From NCBI GenBank assembly GCA_937898715.1, contig CALEKA010000118.1, positions 1 through 31,365 on the forward strand: a stretch of DNA of 31,365 nucleotides, written 5' to 3'. Position numbers and translations under genes: made by a program. The notes under the pieces were generated by a model. It saw nothing but the letters and a program-made list of their open reading frames with translations. It was not told the origin of the DNA and did not search any database. Source of the stretch: an uncultured Prevotella sp. (lineage in GTDB: Bacteria; Bacteroidota; Bacteroidia; Bacteroidales; Bacteroidaceae). Below, piece by piece: positions 24,073 through 31,305 of the stretch. Every line of letters starts with the position of its first letter. The first letter of the stretch is position 1.

Positions 24073-24102
24073 AGTCCTGTAAATCTTTTGACTTACAGGA
24101 CT
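24073..24102 (-). terminator. Boundary hairpin with U-tract, copy 1
   Basis: A 10-bp stem (24073-24082 with 24093-24102) is followed on the minus strand by a run of eight T. A hairpin of different sequence but the same position occurs at 31278-31305, both joined directly to the shared 60-bp repeat. It could end leftward transcripts of the nuclease operon, which stop at 24403. Confidence 0.75.
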
Positions 24103-24160
24103 CTGTAGCGGAGAGAGGGATTTTCTACCACTCTACCAGCCTCCGTAACTCGTTGATATT
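24101..24160. repeat. 60-bp boundary repeat, copy 1
   Basis: It is nearly identical to 31304-31365 (62 bp; differences are an AG insertion and a few substitutions). Read on the minus strand, the end CCCTCTCTCCGCTACA followed by a terminator recalls a tRNA acceptor end. However, the segment before it lacks the TTCGA T-loop, so it is not a tRNA gene. It may be an attachment-site-like remnant. No integrase is in the window. Confidence 0.7.
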
Positions 24161-24402
24161 CAAGTGCCATTTTCCTTCATTTTGCCTCAAAATGAGACTT
24201 TATCGTCCGAAATTTGTCCGTGGGCGAAGCATCTAAAATCACTGATACTCAGTGTAGTTATATATTTATATTTGCTTTTGTTGACTATTTATCTCGTTGC
24301 TCAGAATAGATGAAATGCTTAATCTTTTATGGGGCAATAGCTTATATTTAACAACCGCTTATTAAGCCGTGTTCATTCTCGCTGAATCCCCACTACTACA
24401 AG
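24161..24402. other. Gene-free spacer between block 1 and the nuclease operon
   Basis: No gene is seen. Minus-strand frames running into the 60-bp repeat are short, and none has a recognisable domain. A GAAAATGGCACTTGAATATC stretch leads directly into the repeat. It may be part of the boundary sequence, but the right-hand copy is cut off by the window end, so this cannot be tested here. Confidence 0.5.
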
Positions 24403-25026
24403 TTATGGGTTGTCGTACTTTAGCACTGTCATGTTTGGGAATAAGACGTGAGGAGAGTAATTTAATTTGTAGTCTTCATCCACAAGTGCTGCGTTTGAAT
24501 AAATGATCCCTCCAGCTTTCTTTATACCATTCAAGCCGTGGATATGCCCAAAAAGATGATATTTCGGTTTTACTCGTTTAATGCTTTCTCTCAGAACCTT
24601 GCTACCATAGTGAATGTCATCACCTTCATCCAGAATGCCGTAAGGTGGCTGGTGGGTGATGAGAACATCGGCGTCGGTTGGGATGTTTTCGAGCATTTGG
24701 GTATAGTTGCCGCTAATGTCATCTTCCACGAACATCGGGATGCCGAAGAACTTCATACCTTCTATCGTTACGCCGTTGCCATAGAGGTAATGGCAGTTTT
24801 CGGGCAGCCCATTGATGTCTGCTCCGAAAAGACAAGCGTCATGGTTTCCTGCTATGAAAACTTTGTGATTGTAAGGCAAGGCACAGAACCATTCTATGAA
24901 GTCGATGACTTCGGCTTCCGTTCCTGCCATGGTAAAGTCGCCAGAATGGACTATCACGTCAGCTGCTGGTAGAGCTTGCAGCTGACGATGATGGTTGTGA
25001 GTGTCGGAAATGTGGAGTATCTTCAT
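24403..25026 (-). CDS. Calcineurin-like metallophosphoesterase, MPPED type
   Basis: This 207-residue phosphoesterase has all five motifs: D8xH10, SGD 28-30, GNHD 60-63, His125 in THQPP, and GHIHG with His161 and His163. The layout, with LYGNGVTIEGMKFFGIPMF and SNAAL, resembles MPPED1/2-like enzymes, metal-dependent phosphodiesterases active on small substrates in vitro. The frame could start at 25074, but the ATG at 25026 begins the canonical MKILHISDTH and overlaps the upstream stop by one base (TAATG). This indicates translational coupling to the PD-(D/E)XK-like gene. It is the last gene of a four-gene operon. The substrate is unknown. A nucleotide signal or oligonucleotide product is a reasonable guess from its neighbours. 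Confidence 0.88.
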   Translation of the reverse strand: MKILHISDTHNHHRQLQALPAADVIVHSGDFTMAGTEAEVIDFIEWFCALPYNHKVFIAGNHDACLFGADINGLPENCHYLYGNGVTIEGMKFFGIPMFVEDDISGNYTQMLENIPTDADVLITHQPPYGILDEGDDIHYGSKVLRESIKRVKPKYHLFGHIHGLNGIKKAGGIIYSNAALVDEDYKLNYSPHVLFPNMTVLKYDNP

Positions 25027-25676
25027 TATTGGTTGATGCTTAAAATTTCTTTTCCTGTTCCTAGGTCTAAACATCGAAACTCGACTTTCTTTTCTTTATC
25101 TAATCTTGCATTAGCATAACTAGCATCTATTTTTTCAGCAATAGAGTTGCTTGTTCTAGCATTTGCAGACTTTACAATCATAATGAAATACACTAACTTT
25201 TGGTCTTCGTTTAGTAATTTCACATAATCTTTCATATAGCTTTGCTTATCAGGATTTAATGCTTTGAACTCGATCAACGCAACTCTAGTAAGTTTATCCT
25301 GTTCTTTTAGAAAGATAGAAAAATCAACCATTGCAGATTGCCCGTTTGGAGAGTCAACTTTACATGGCTTTTCCTTTTTACTAAAATCATACCTTTTGCT
25401 TGTAGGTGTTTCTACAGAATAATAAGCATCCCAATTTTTCTTGTTGCAATACTTATTGAATTCCTCCACAAAAACAAATCGGAGCTCTTGTTCACTGATT
25501 CTGAATTCTTCCTTTCTACCCTTACTATCTCTCTTTAAGGGAAATATAATTCTTGAAGAGTTGTTATTGCGCTCAATTTCTTGATTCTCCTTTTGTGTCC
25601 TATAAACCTCGTTAATAGTTTTAAACGTATTGTCTATAATAACTTTAATATGATCTTTTACAATCTGTTCTTCCAT
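25026..25676 (-). CDS. Putative PD-(D/E)XK-type nuclease, unknown family
   Basis: This 216-residue protein has no assigned family that I recognise. A nuclease-like core is visible: helix SEQELRFVF with Glu64, then MVDFSI with Asp118, then VALIEFKAL with Glu136 and Lys138, spaced as D-x17-E-x-K. This is the usual restriction-endonuclease-like arrangement on consecutive strands, followed by a long helix. The N-terminal 55 residues are polar and helical. It is strongly AT-rich and Lys/Asn-rich. It starts 11 bp after the beta-CASP hydrolase stop and is coupled to the phosphoesterase by TAATG. A non-nuclease role for the fold is possible. The nuclease call rests on the motif pattern only. Confidence 0.6.
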   Translation of the reverse strand: MEEQIVKDHIKVIIDNTFKTINEVYRTQKENQEIERNNNSSRIIFPLKRDSKGRKEEFRISEQELRFVFVEEFNKYCNKKNWDAYYSVETPTSKRYDFSKKEKPCKVDSPNGQSAMVDFSIFLKEQDKLTRVALIEFKALNPDKQSYMKDYVKLLNEDQKLVYFIMIVKSANARTSNSIAEKIDASYANARLDKEKKVEFRCLDLGTGKEILSINQ

Positions 25677-25687
25677 TTTTCTTGATT

Positions 25688-27010
25688 TTATAATTCAGCC
25701 CCTGCCTCTTTGTGGATGCAGATGACCTCCTTGGGTTTAACAATATCAATAACTTTCTTGATGCATGCTCTCGAAGCGTGTCCTGAGGTGTGAATGTCCA
25801 CGACATTATGGTACAACTCTCTGGTAATTTTATAGCGTGGGTTCAGCTTCACTTGGGTCGGGTCTTTGTAATAACCATCCCAAGCAGAATATATGAGGAG
25901 AACCTCCGATGCAGGAAGGTCTTCACAAATATGTTCCGCAGTGGGTTGATGGACTCCAGTCACTAAGACGAATCCCTTTTGGCACATGTTTTTCACCTTA
26001 GGGTCATCGCAGTCTTTTACGAACTTCGGATGAAACTCAAACAATCCCTTTGATACATCTGCTTCTCGCTGTGTAAATATCTTCATTGCTCTGCTCATCA
26101 TTCCGCTGCAGATGTACAGCTCTTTGTTACTTTTCTTTGCCGCTTCCTTGATGGCAGCCAATCGCTCGATGTCGGTGGCAGAAGCAAGGACTACCACATA
26201 CTTGAAGGCCTCCATCATGCAAGCCATACGGCGTGAAACTTCTCGTTCGTGAATGCAGAGGTCATCACGCTTGAGCGTAGTCCCCTCTGTGATAAGTACG
26301 TCGATGTCTGTGGCGTATCTTCGGAGAGTTGGGTAAAGCCCTTTGCCCATATAGCCATGGTCTCGATAGTCGCCTGTGTGCCAGATTCGTTTGCTGTCAG
26401 CCTCTATCAAGAACATATAGGAATCGTAAATGCTGTGACAGTTCCAGAATGGGGTGATGCGAATGTTGCCAATCATAAAAGATTGGGGCTGTGCGTGTGG
26501 CTTAGTTCTCTCCCAAGTATGGAAATGCTTGATTTTGTCTATTCTACGGTTGTCTTCCTTCAATGTCTTGTTGTAATGTTCTTGTTTCTGTTTTTGCCTT
26601 TCGTCATCATTCAAGTTTTTGGCTACCAAGATGCCTACCTTGCTGAACAGGATATCTTGCTTCTTGATGAGCTCGTATCTGGCAAGCAGTAATTCCTGTC
26701 CACCCTTTCCTATGTATTGGGGAACATCGGTAGGTATCAAGTCAAAGAGTCCTACATGGTCTTCGTGGGCATGGGTGTAAACTACGGCTTGGTGTGGCTT
26801 AGGATTGTTTGCGAAGATTCGCGCTACCAACGCTTTGTCTTGTAGAGTCGTTTTAGGTTCTGCACATCCTGGGAGATTTTGGCCGAAATCAACAAATACC
26901 CGTGAAGTTTCTGTGGAGATTTCGGTAATGCAACCACCGATTTGGTCTATCCCACGATGAACCGTGATTACTACGTTGCTATTCTTCATGGTTGTTTGAT
27001 AGTTAGCCAT
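25688..27010 (-). CDS. RNase J-like beta-CASP metallo-beta-lactamase hydrolase
   Basis: This 440-residue metallo-beta-lactamase-fold protein has the zinc motif THAHEDH (His80, His82, Asp84, His85), NCHS with His192, TGDYRDH with Asp214, and a C-terminal HTSGHAS motif typical of RNase J and other beta-CASP nucleases. Relatives cleave RNA or DNA endo- or exonucleolytically. It is shorter than housekeeping RNase J (about 550), lacks the C-terminal dimerisation domain, and has a Lys-rich helical insertion (about 130-170). An internal ATG (codon 8) is a possible alternative start. It is gene two of the operon, 34 bp after the unknown protein. A specialised, non-housekeeping nuclease is the likeliest reading. 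Confidence 0.85.
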   Translation of the reverse strand: MANYQTTMKNSNVVITVHRGIDQIGGCITEISTETSRVFVDFGQNLPGCAEPKTTLQDKALVARIFANNPKPHQAVVYTHAHEDHVGLFDLIPTDVPQYIGKGGQELLLARYELIKKQDILFSKVGILVAKNLNDDERQKQKQEHYNKTLKEDNRRIDKIKHFHTWERTKPHAQPQSFMIGNIRITPFWNCHSIYDSYMFLIEADSKRIWHTGDYRDHGYMGKGLYPTLRRYATDIDVLITEGTTLKRDDLCIHEREVSRRMACMMEAFKYVVVLASATDIERLAAIKEAAKKSNKELYICSGMMSRAMKIFTQREADVSKGLFEFHPKFVKDCDDPKVKNMCQKGFVLVTGVHQPTAEHICEDLPASEVLLIYSAWDGYYKDPTQVKLNPRYKITRELYHNVVDIHTSGHASRACIKKVIDIVKPKEVICIHKEAGAEL

Positions 27011-27044
27011 TGATGCGGAGTTTTGTAGATTTATTTGAGAACGT

Positions 27045-27491
27045 TTACTTTTTTGGATTATTGTACTTGTCGCCTTTTTTGTTGTTATGATAACAAGAAA
27101 GGGTGGAAGTAATCTCGACCAAAGTCAGCAACCTTGCGGAGTCCTCGTTCCAAATCCCTAATCCCCATGTTACACTTTCTAAAAAGTTGCTCATAAGACG
27201 CAAACTTTCCATATCTTTCATCTTCAGCTCATGGGCTGTTGGCTGAAAGAACAGAAAGAGCACACGGTGTATCTTATATTTTTCCTTCAGAGTGTCAAGT
27301 TTGTTTTTTGTCTTTTGACAAATCGCCTTGTATGGCTCATTCCATAAGTCAAACTCCTCGCAATCAATGGCTATAAGATGACCTTGGGTTAAGAAAAATG
27401 GTTCCAAGTCATCATTGTCAACACCTATTACTCTTTGGGTCTGGTAAAACTCTCTCACCAGGTCCTTGATTTCCTCAACATTGTTTGTCAT
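27045..27491 (-). CDS. Unknown 148-residue protein heading the nuclease operon
   Basis: I do not recognise a family. The protein is soluble, with no signal peptide or membrane helix. It has an acidic patch (VDNDDLEPFF, AIDCEEFDLW), a helix-strand alternation around KYKIHRVLFLFFQPTAHELKMK and a Lys/Asn-rich tail. The strand LFLFFQP after a helix suggests an alpha/beta fold. It is the first gene after the divergent promoter region (27651-27712) and is 34 bp before the beta-CASP gene, so it probably acts with the nucleases as a sensor, adaptor or antitoxin-like partner. This is inference from position only. Confidence 0.65.
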   Translation of the reverse strand: MTNNVEEIKDLVREFYQTQRVIGVDNDDLEPFFLTQGHLIAIDCEEFDLWNEPYKAICQKTKNKLDTLKEKYKIHRVLFLFFQPTAHELKMKDMESLRLMSNFLESVTWGLGIWNEDSARLLTLVEITSTLSCYHNNKKGDKYNNPKK

Positions 27492-27650
27492 CTAATTTGT
27501 CTTTTTATTATTTCACTACTCGTCTTATGAATCATTGAGACAAGTACATCGCCAAGTTCATAAAATCACTATAACTTTTATAGGCATTGAAAGATGTAGC
27601 CTACTTGTAGCGTCTTGTAGCAAGATGTAGCGTTATATTCTATTATTGAA

Positions 27651-27712
27651 ACAAAGTTAGTATAAAACCAATAGAATAGAGATAGTTCCCTTGGGTTTAA
27701 CACTAACTTTGT
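27651..27712. promoter_or_regulatory. Back-to-back TAACTTTG boxes in an 11-bp inverted repeat
   Basis: ACAAAGTTAGT (27651-27661) and ACTAACTTTGT (27702-27712) are perfectly inverted. Each contains TAACTTTG, one facing the nuclease operon (27652-27659) and one facing the Fic remnant (27704-27711). The -33 elements are weak, and both would lie in the shared 40-bp spacer, so the two directions may compete or be co-regulated. Confidence 0.5.
27674..27710. repeat. 37-bp boundary repeat, copy 2
   Basis: It matches 20578-20614 at 34 of 37 positions. It marks the left edge of the second block and overlaps the rightward promoter box. Confidence 0.7.
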
Positions 27713-27805
27713 ACCATAAGAACATTTTGCATATATATGTATACTGGGTTGTGCGACAAAAAATATTAATTTTATCGCAAATATTGCGACGTTATAAAGA
27801 TTCCT

Positions 27806-28114
27806 ATGTCGCACGAATGGTTTTATTACATGTACATACTCGGAAGAGACAATTGGACGGCATTCAAATGGGATGCATCAGCGCTTACGGTGATTCTTGA
27901 AAAGGTTAACCGTAAGCAAGGCTTGCTGTATGGCAGACTTGCCTCTCTCGGTTTTGACAGTAAACTGAAAGCTATGGCTGAAAACCTGACGTATGACGTT
28001 GTGCATTCGTCAGAGATAGAGGGCATCCGCCTGAATGCAGATGAGGTGCGGTCGTCTATTGCCCGAAAGCTTGGGATAGATAATGCTGTAGTTAGTATTT
28101 TGCATAAAGCATAA
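27806..28114 (+). pseudogene. Fic-family protein remnant: N-terminal DUF4172-like part only
   Basis: The 102-residue frame matches the N-terminus of Fic AMP-transferase-type proteins with a DUF4172 domain: W-x-AFKWDA, KQGLLYGRLASLGF, and SSEIEGIRLNADEVRSSIARKLG. SSEIEG corresponds to the autoinhibitory (S/T)xxxE(G/N) helix. The catalytic Fic domain (HPFxxGNGR) is missing. After LGIDNA the frame runs into the 3' end of the convergent L,D-transpeptidase gene and stops, so a deletion joined the two near 28088-28092. It could still make a short inhibitor-like peptide, but it is most likely dead. Confidence 0.75.
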
Positions 28115-28736
28115 CAGGTCTTTGCTTCGAAGCTCCCTGATAGATCTCCATCACTTTCGCAACACATTCTCTCGATACAGTGAAGCAACCACGGCTCTCT
28201 GAACCTATCGGGATGTAGTCCCTTTCACCAGAAAATCTCGTTACCTTTCGTGCCGAGTGGATCAATATGCCACGTGTCTCGGCGAGATAGTTGGACTTGT
28301 CAAGTCCACGAAGGCGAATGCTATTCTTAAACTTACTGCCCTTTCCTACCATCACATACCGTCCAAGACTGGAGCAGCCACTACCGAACTCATTGCTGAA
28401 CTTCGGTGTAGCATCTGTATTGCCCTTTCCGCTGCCGTGCATACAATAGCTGCTCATCACACGTTTGCCTTGCTGCAAGTCGTAAATGAAAAACCGCTTC
28501 TTGCCAGAGGGAATGGAGAAATCCACCAGGATGTAATAATCCGTGTTGTACCCTCGCCGCTCGCAATAGTCCTTCACCTCAGACAAGTCCTCGCAATCCA
28601 CCTTGCCATACCACTCCTTGGCATCAATGTCATTCTTATACAATGGTCTCGTGTACCTATAGTAAATGGGAGGTACAAAGGGAATGCAAACTATTAGCAG
28701 CAAGACTGCCAACGATACGAGATATTTCTTTTTCAT
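28092..28736 (-). CDS. L,D-transpeptidase-like murein protein (YkuD_2 type)
   Basis: This is a 214-residue protein with an N-terminal membrane anchor or signal (about 5-22) and a catalytic domain of the murein L,D-transpeptidase family. It shows the IYDL strand, the SGKGN and SNEFGSGCSSLGRY region, His160 in RGILIHSARKV and the nucleophile Cys184 in GSESRGCFTVS. Such enzymes cross-link or modify peptidoglycan in the periplasm. The C-terminus (VMLYAKY) overlaps the convergent Fic remnant by 23 bp, the site of an apparent deletion junction. The gene itself appears full length. Its envelope theme parallels the DUF4846 gene of block 1. Confidence 0.85.
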   Translation of the reverse strand: MKKKYLVSLAVLLLIVCIPFVPPIYYRYTRPLYKNDIDAKEWYGKVDCEDLSEVKDYCERRGYNTDYYILVDFSIPSGKKRFFIYDLQQGKRVMSSYCMHGSGKGNTDATPKFSNEFGSGCSSLGRYVMVGKGSKFKNSIRLRGLDKSNYLAETRGILIHSARKVTRFSGERDYIPIGSESRGCFTVSRECVAKVMEIYQGASKQRPVMLYAKY

Positions 28737-28809
28737 TGTATTTTATATGTATGATTATTGTTATGAAACTTCCTTCAATTTATCTTTTTGCCTTTTTGTT
28801 GTAGACTAT

Positions 28810-29640
28810 TTATCTTGTCCAACCATAATTGAGAATTATTGTGTCTCCTTTTATGGGAACAAAGACAGAGATATATGACCCATCCCAATCAGAAACCTTA
28901 TTACCGTGACCATCATCAACCATTCTCCGATGCATACCCTTCGTTCTGTCGAAAGGAATTGCTTCTGGATAGATATCATATTTATATCCCGTAGAATCCT
29001 TACTCCAACAACACGAATCGGTCTTGCATGCTTGGTCTAAACGACAATAAAACTCTTTATCCAATGGCTTTACAGATACAAATTCCACATTTGTATTATA
29101 ACCAGCTAATCCACCATCCGAATAAAGAGAATCTACTGGGACTATCTCAGGGAATTCCACTCCTGTAACCTTTCGCAAATCGTCAGCGTTATGATAATGA
29201 ATTGAGGTGGGTACGTGTGTATTGCCCCCCGAAAAAACATTTGAGACAAAATAAAGCGGAACAACTAATAGCAATGGCAAGCCAATAATGCCCAAACTCC
29301 ATTTCAACGAACTTAACCATCCTTTTATATTCTCAATAGCAACACAATTTTCAGAGAGCTTCTTGGCATATTCTCTTACCAACCTGTGCTTTACAATCTC
29401 CTTTTTCAATGAGTTCCCCTTTACTCTCTCCAATTCGGACGCAGCGGCCTCTTCCGCCTTCAACTGATTGCGGTGCTCTATATTATGAAGTTTCACATAT
29501 AGAATGACATAACTTACGCCACAGATGCCTGCAGCACCTATTAGCCATCGCAAATCTATATCATACTTAACGCACCCTATAAAGACCGCGAGGCAAACCC
29601 ACGGCAAGGCAATTCTAATAAATTTCTGCATATTCTTCAT
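28810..29640 (-). CDS. Unknown membrane protein with coiled coil and periplasmic domain
   Basis: This 276-residue protein has no family that I recognise. It shows two N-terminal transmembrane helices (about 6-47), a charged coiled-coil segment (about 52-100), a third helix (about 113-133), and a C-terminal soluble domain of about 140 residues. That domain contains two close Cys pairs (DQACKTDSCCW) and several Tyr-rich turns. The frame can be extended to 29658, but the ATG at 29640 (MKNMQKF) gives a better N-terminus. It lies 73 bp before the L,D-transpeptidase start, so they may be co-transcribed. Confidence 0.65.
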   Translation of the reverse strand: MKNMQKFIRIALPWVCLAVFIGCVKYDIDLRWLIGAAGICGVSYVILYVKLHNIEHRNQLKAEEAAASELERVKGNSLKKEIVKHRLVREYAKKLSENCVAIENIKGWLSSLKWSLGIIGLPLLLVVPLYFVSNVFSGGNTHVPTSIHYHNADDLRKVTGVEFPEIVPVDSLYSDGGLAGYNTNVEFVSVKPLDKEFYCRLDQACKTDSCCWSKDSTGYKYDIYPEAIPFDRTKGMHRRMVDDGHGNKVSDWDGSYISVFVPIKGDTIILNYGWTR

Positions 29641-29725
29641 TGTAATGTCTCTGAACAAAAAAAAGGAATACTAAAGTCTGCATGACAATGTTCAAAAGGC
29701 CATCTTCATGCAGGCTCTGTTCTGC

Positions 29726-30070
29726 TTACTGCTTTGTTACGGTAGCCTTGCGTGTGTTTACGCTGAACGTGCCGAGCGACGTCTTCACCTTGTACACGCC
29801 ATTCTTGGCAGAAACGAGTTGGGCTGTCATACCCATAAAGGAGAAGCTTCCGTCCTCGTTTCGGTTGATGTTGTAACGGCCGAGTGGTGTGTTCACCACG
29901 ATGTGGCTCTTGGTTACTTCCATCACGCCATAGGTTGTACCCGATGGAGCATCCTTCACTTTTTGAGCCACTTCCTTGGCTGCTGTCTGTACGTGATCGT
30001 CACCACCCTTCGCAAAACTTGCTGTGCTGGTTGCTACAATCATCATCAGCGCAATCATTAACTTCTTCAT
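29726..30070 (-). CDS. Small secreted protein, copy 2
   Basis: This 114-residue paralogue of the protein at 21279-21623 keeps the same signal peptide and beta-repeat pattern. About ten substitutions are seen (for example GVMEVTKSH in place of GVVDVTKNH), and all are compatible with a folded protein. Its promoter box (30112-30119) is intact, so it can be expressed although the upstream duplicated gene is broken. Retention of this frame suggests an independent role for the small protein. Confidence 0.75.
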   Translation of the reverse strand: MKKLMIALMMIVATSTASFAKGGDDHVQTAAKEVAQKVKDAPSGTTYGVMEVTKSHIVVNTPLGRYNINRNEDGSFSFMGMTAQLVSAKNGVYKVKTSLGTFSVNTRKATVTKQ

Positions 30071-30111
30071 TGTCTTCTATAAAATTAATCGTTTTGTCTT
30101 TATTGACAGTG

Positions 30112-30119
30112 CAAAAGTA
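30112..30119 (-). promoter_or_regulatory. -7 box of small secreted gene, copy 2
   Basis: TACTTTTG on the minus strand is identical in sequence and position to the box of copy 1. Confidence 0.55.
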
Positions 30120-30194
30120 ATGTGGCTTTTGTGAACCGAGAAACTTTCCGAGGTGACTTGTACAAGATGTAGGGTTTATTGTATATCTTGGCGA

Positions 30195-30592
30195 TTATCG
30201 CTTCCTGAGCACCAGCCAAGGAGGGGCTACACCGTGGTGCTTGTCTGTACGATACTTGGCTGCCTTCTCCGTGAAATAGGCGGTGCCATCAGGAGCACGG
30301 TAGAAACCGCTCTCGTTGCTGCCGGTAAGGTATATGGCATTCACATAGCCATACTCACGCAGGGCATCGGCAAAGTCCCAAAGGGTCTCGGGGTGACGCG
30401 TCGCAATGACGCAAAGGCGGTCGTCGGCAGTGCGTGCAAGGGCTTTGCGCTCCACCTTGCCATGCAGCGAGAAGCGTTGGGGCAGTTCGCCATTGGAAAC
30501 GAGCACGAACTGGCGGAAGTAGATATGGAGATACTCACTCCAATGTTATAATAATAGTTGTATAGGCGTATGGCACCATAGCATCCAAACAC
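30195..30592 (-). pseudogene. Internally deleted glycosidase-like gene
   Basis: The C-terminal 100 residues match the end of the protein at 21748-22725 almost exactly. A short piece equal to its transmembrane end (FGCYGAIRLYNYYYNIGVSIS) also remains, joined by a deletion of about 360 bp that also shifts the reading frame. The cytosolic N-terminus and the LytTR gene are absent. No functional product is expected. Confidence 0.88.
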
Positions 30593-30802
30593 GTTTCTTT
30601 ATGTCATAGCACCTGGTAGGGTGATATAGACGATTAAGTCTATTAGTAGCTTGGTTTTATCTATCTCATTTTATCTATTTTTCAAGACATTTTTTATCGA
30701 ATCGGCTCAAAAATCCATTAAATATCTACAAAATCAGCTCAATATGACCCGATTATTGGTAAAAAAAATGAGTAATCTTGAGCCGATTAATAAATAAAGA
30801 AG
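30593..30802. other. Regulatory spacer before the second Fic remnant
   Basis: No gene is seen. It contains four half-sites of ATCGGCTCA type: forward at 30701-30709 and 30733-30741 (ATCAGCTCA), reverse at 30745-30753 (TGACCCGAT) and 30779-30787 (TGAGCCGAT). This is a nested inverted arrangement directly upstream of a winged-helix-like protein start. Autoregulation by that protein is a reasonable inference. Confidence 0.55.
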
Positions 30803-31233
30803 ATGACAATAGATATAGAAATATTACAGTTCTTGCATTTTCATCCCTTGACAAATAGGGCTGAGATAATGACAGGGCTTATGGATGTCCAAGTGATAGC
30901 ACTATGAAGAGATTACTTTCTGCTGCTGTTAGGGAGGGAAATGTTGAGACGGTAGGGCGTGGTCCTGCTACCAAATACAGACTTACTCCGCAAACTCACG
31001 TAACCATGCCTTTAGATTTGGCTACTTATTTTGATAAGGACATTGATGAACGTGTAGGGCAAGAATCGTTTAATTTTGACTTGATTCGTGAAGTCTTACC
31101 TAAGGTGGAGATTTTTACAAAAGAAGAACTTGAAGTGCTGACTGCTGCGCAAAAGGAGTTTGAGAATAATACGGAAGGTATGACTGATTTAGAGTATCGT
31201 AAGGAAATGGAGCGTCTGGGAGTTTCTTGGTAA
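30803..31233 (+). pseudogene. Fic-type protein remnant: winged-helix N-terminal part, frameshifted
   Basis: The start ATG at 30803 opens MTIDIEILQFLHFHPLTNRA, but the frame stops after about 33 codons. Adding one C at 30889-30890 restores D-V-P-S-D-S-T-M-K-R and joins it to the open frame from 30904 (LLSAAVREGNVETVGRGPA-KYRL, a winged-helix wing). The remainder resembles the linker before the Fic core in Bacteroidetes Fic proteins. It ends ERLGVSW-stop, where relatives, as I recall them, continue SWKSS, so a TAA replaces a Lys codon. The Fic catalytic core is absent. The family assignment is moderate. Confidence 0.6.
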
Positions 31234-31277
31234 AGCCATGTGAAATAAGATGAACCCTTATTGCAGTATATGAAAAA

Positions 31278-31305
31278 AGTCTTCTGAAATTTCTTTCAGA
31301 AGACT
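31278..31305 (-). terminator. Boundary hairpin with U-tract, copy 2
   Basis: A 12-bp stem (31278-31289 with 31294-31305) with a 4-base loop is followed by TTTTTT on the minus strand. The stem sequence differs from copy 1 (24073-24102) but pairing is kept, and it is joined to the same 60-bp repeat. Confidence 0.75.

Larger units (their letters stand above)
27492..27805. other. Divergent promoter region
   Basis: The 314-bp gap between the nuclease operon and the Fic remnant holds no gene. It contains short TGTAGC-type repeats (27590-27633), an 11-bp inverted repeat carrying two opposite -7 boxes (27651-27712), and copy 2 of the 37-bp boundary repeat. Confidence 0.55.
29705..30592 (-). repeat. 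Duplicated segment, decayed copy
   Basis: This is the second copy of 21258-22503 in the same orientation. About 360 bp (equivalent to roughly 22075-22440) is missing at a junction near 30520-30530. The similarity ends near 30592, inside the region equal to the transmembrane part of the glycosidase-like gene. Confidence 0.9.

Noticed and set aside
24101..24160. tRNA gene on the minus strand
   Set aside because: Only an acceptor-like end and terminator are seen; no TTCGA T-loop, anticodon arm or D-arm can be built.
24161..24250. Integrase C-terminus running into the 60-bp repeat
   Set aside because: The possible minus-strand frames are short and lack the tyrosine-recombinase R-H-R-Y motifs, so no integrase can be supported.
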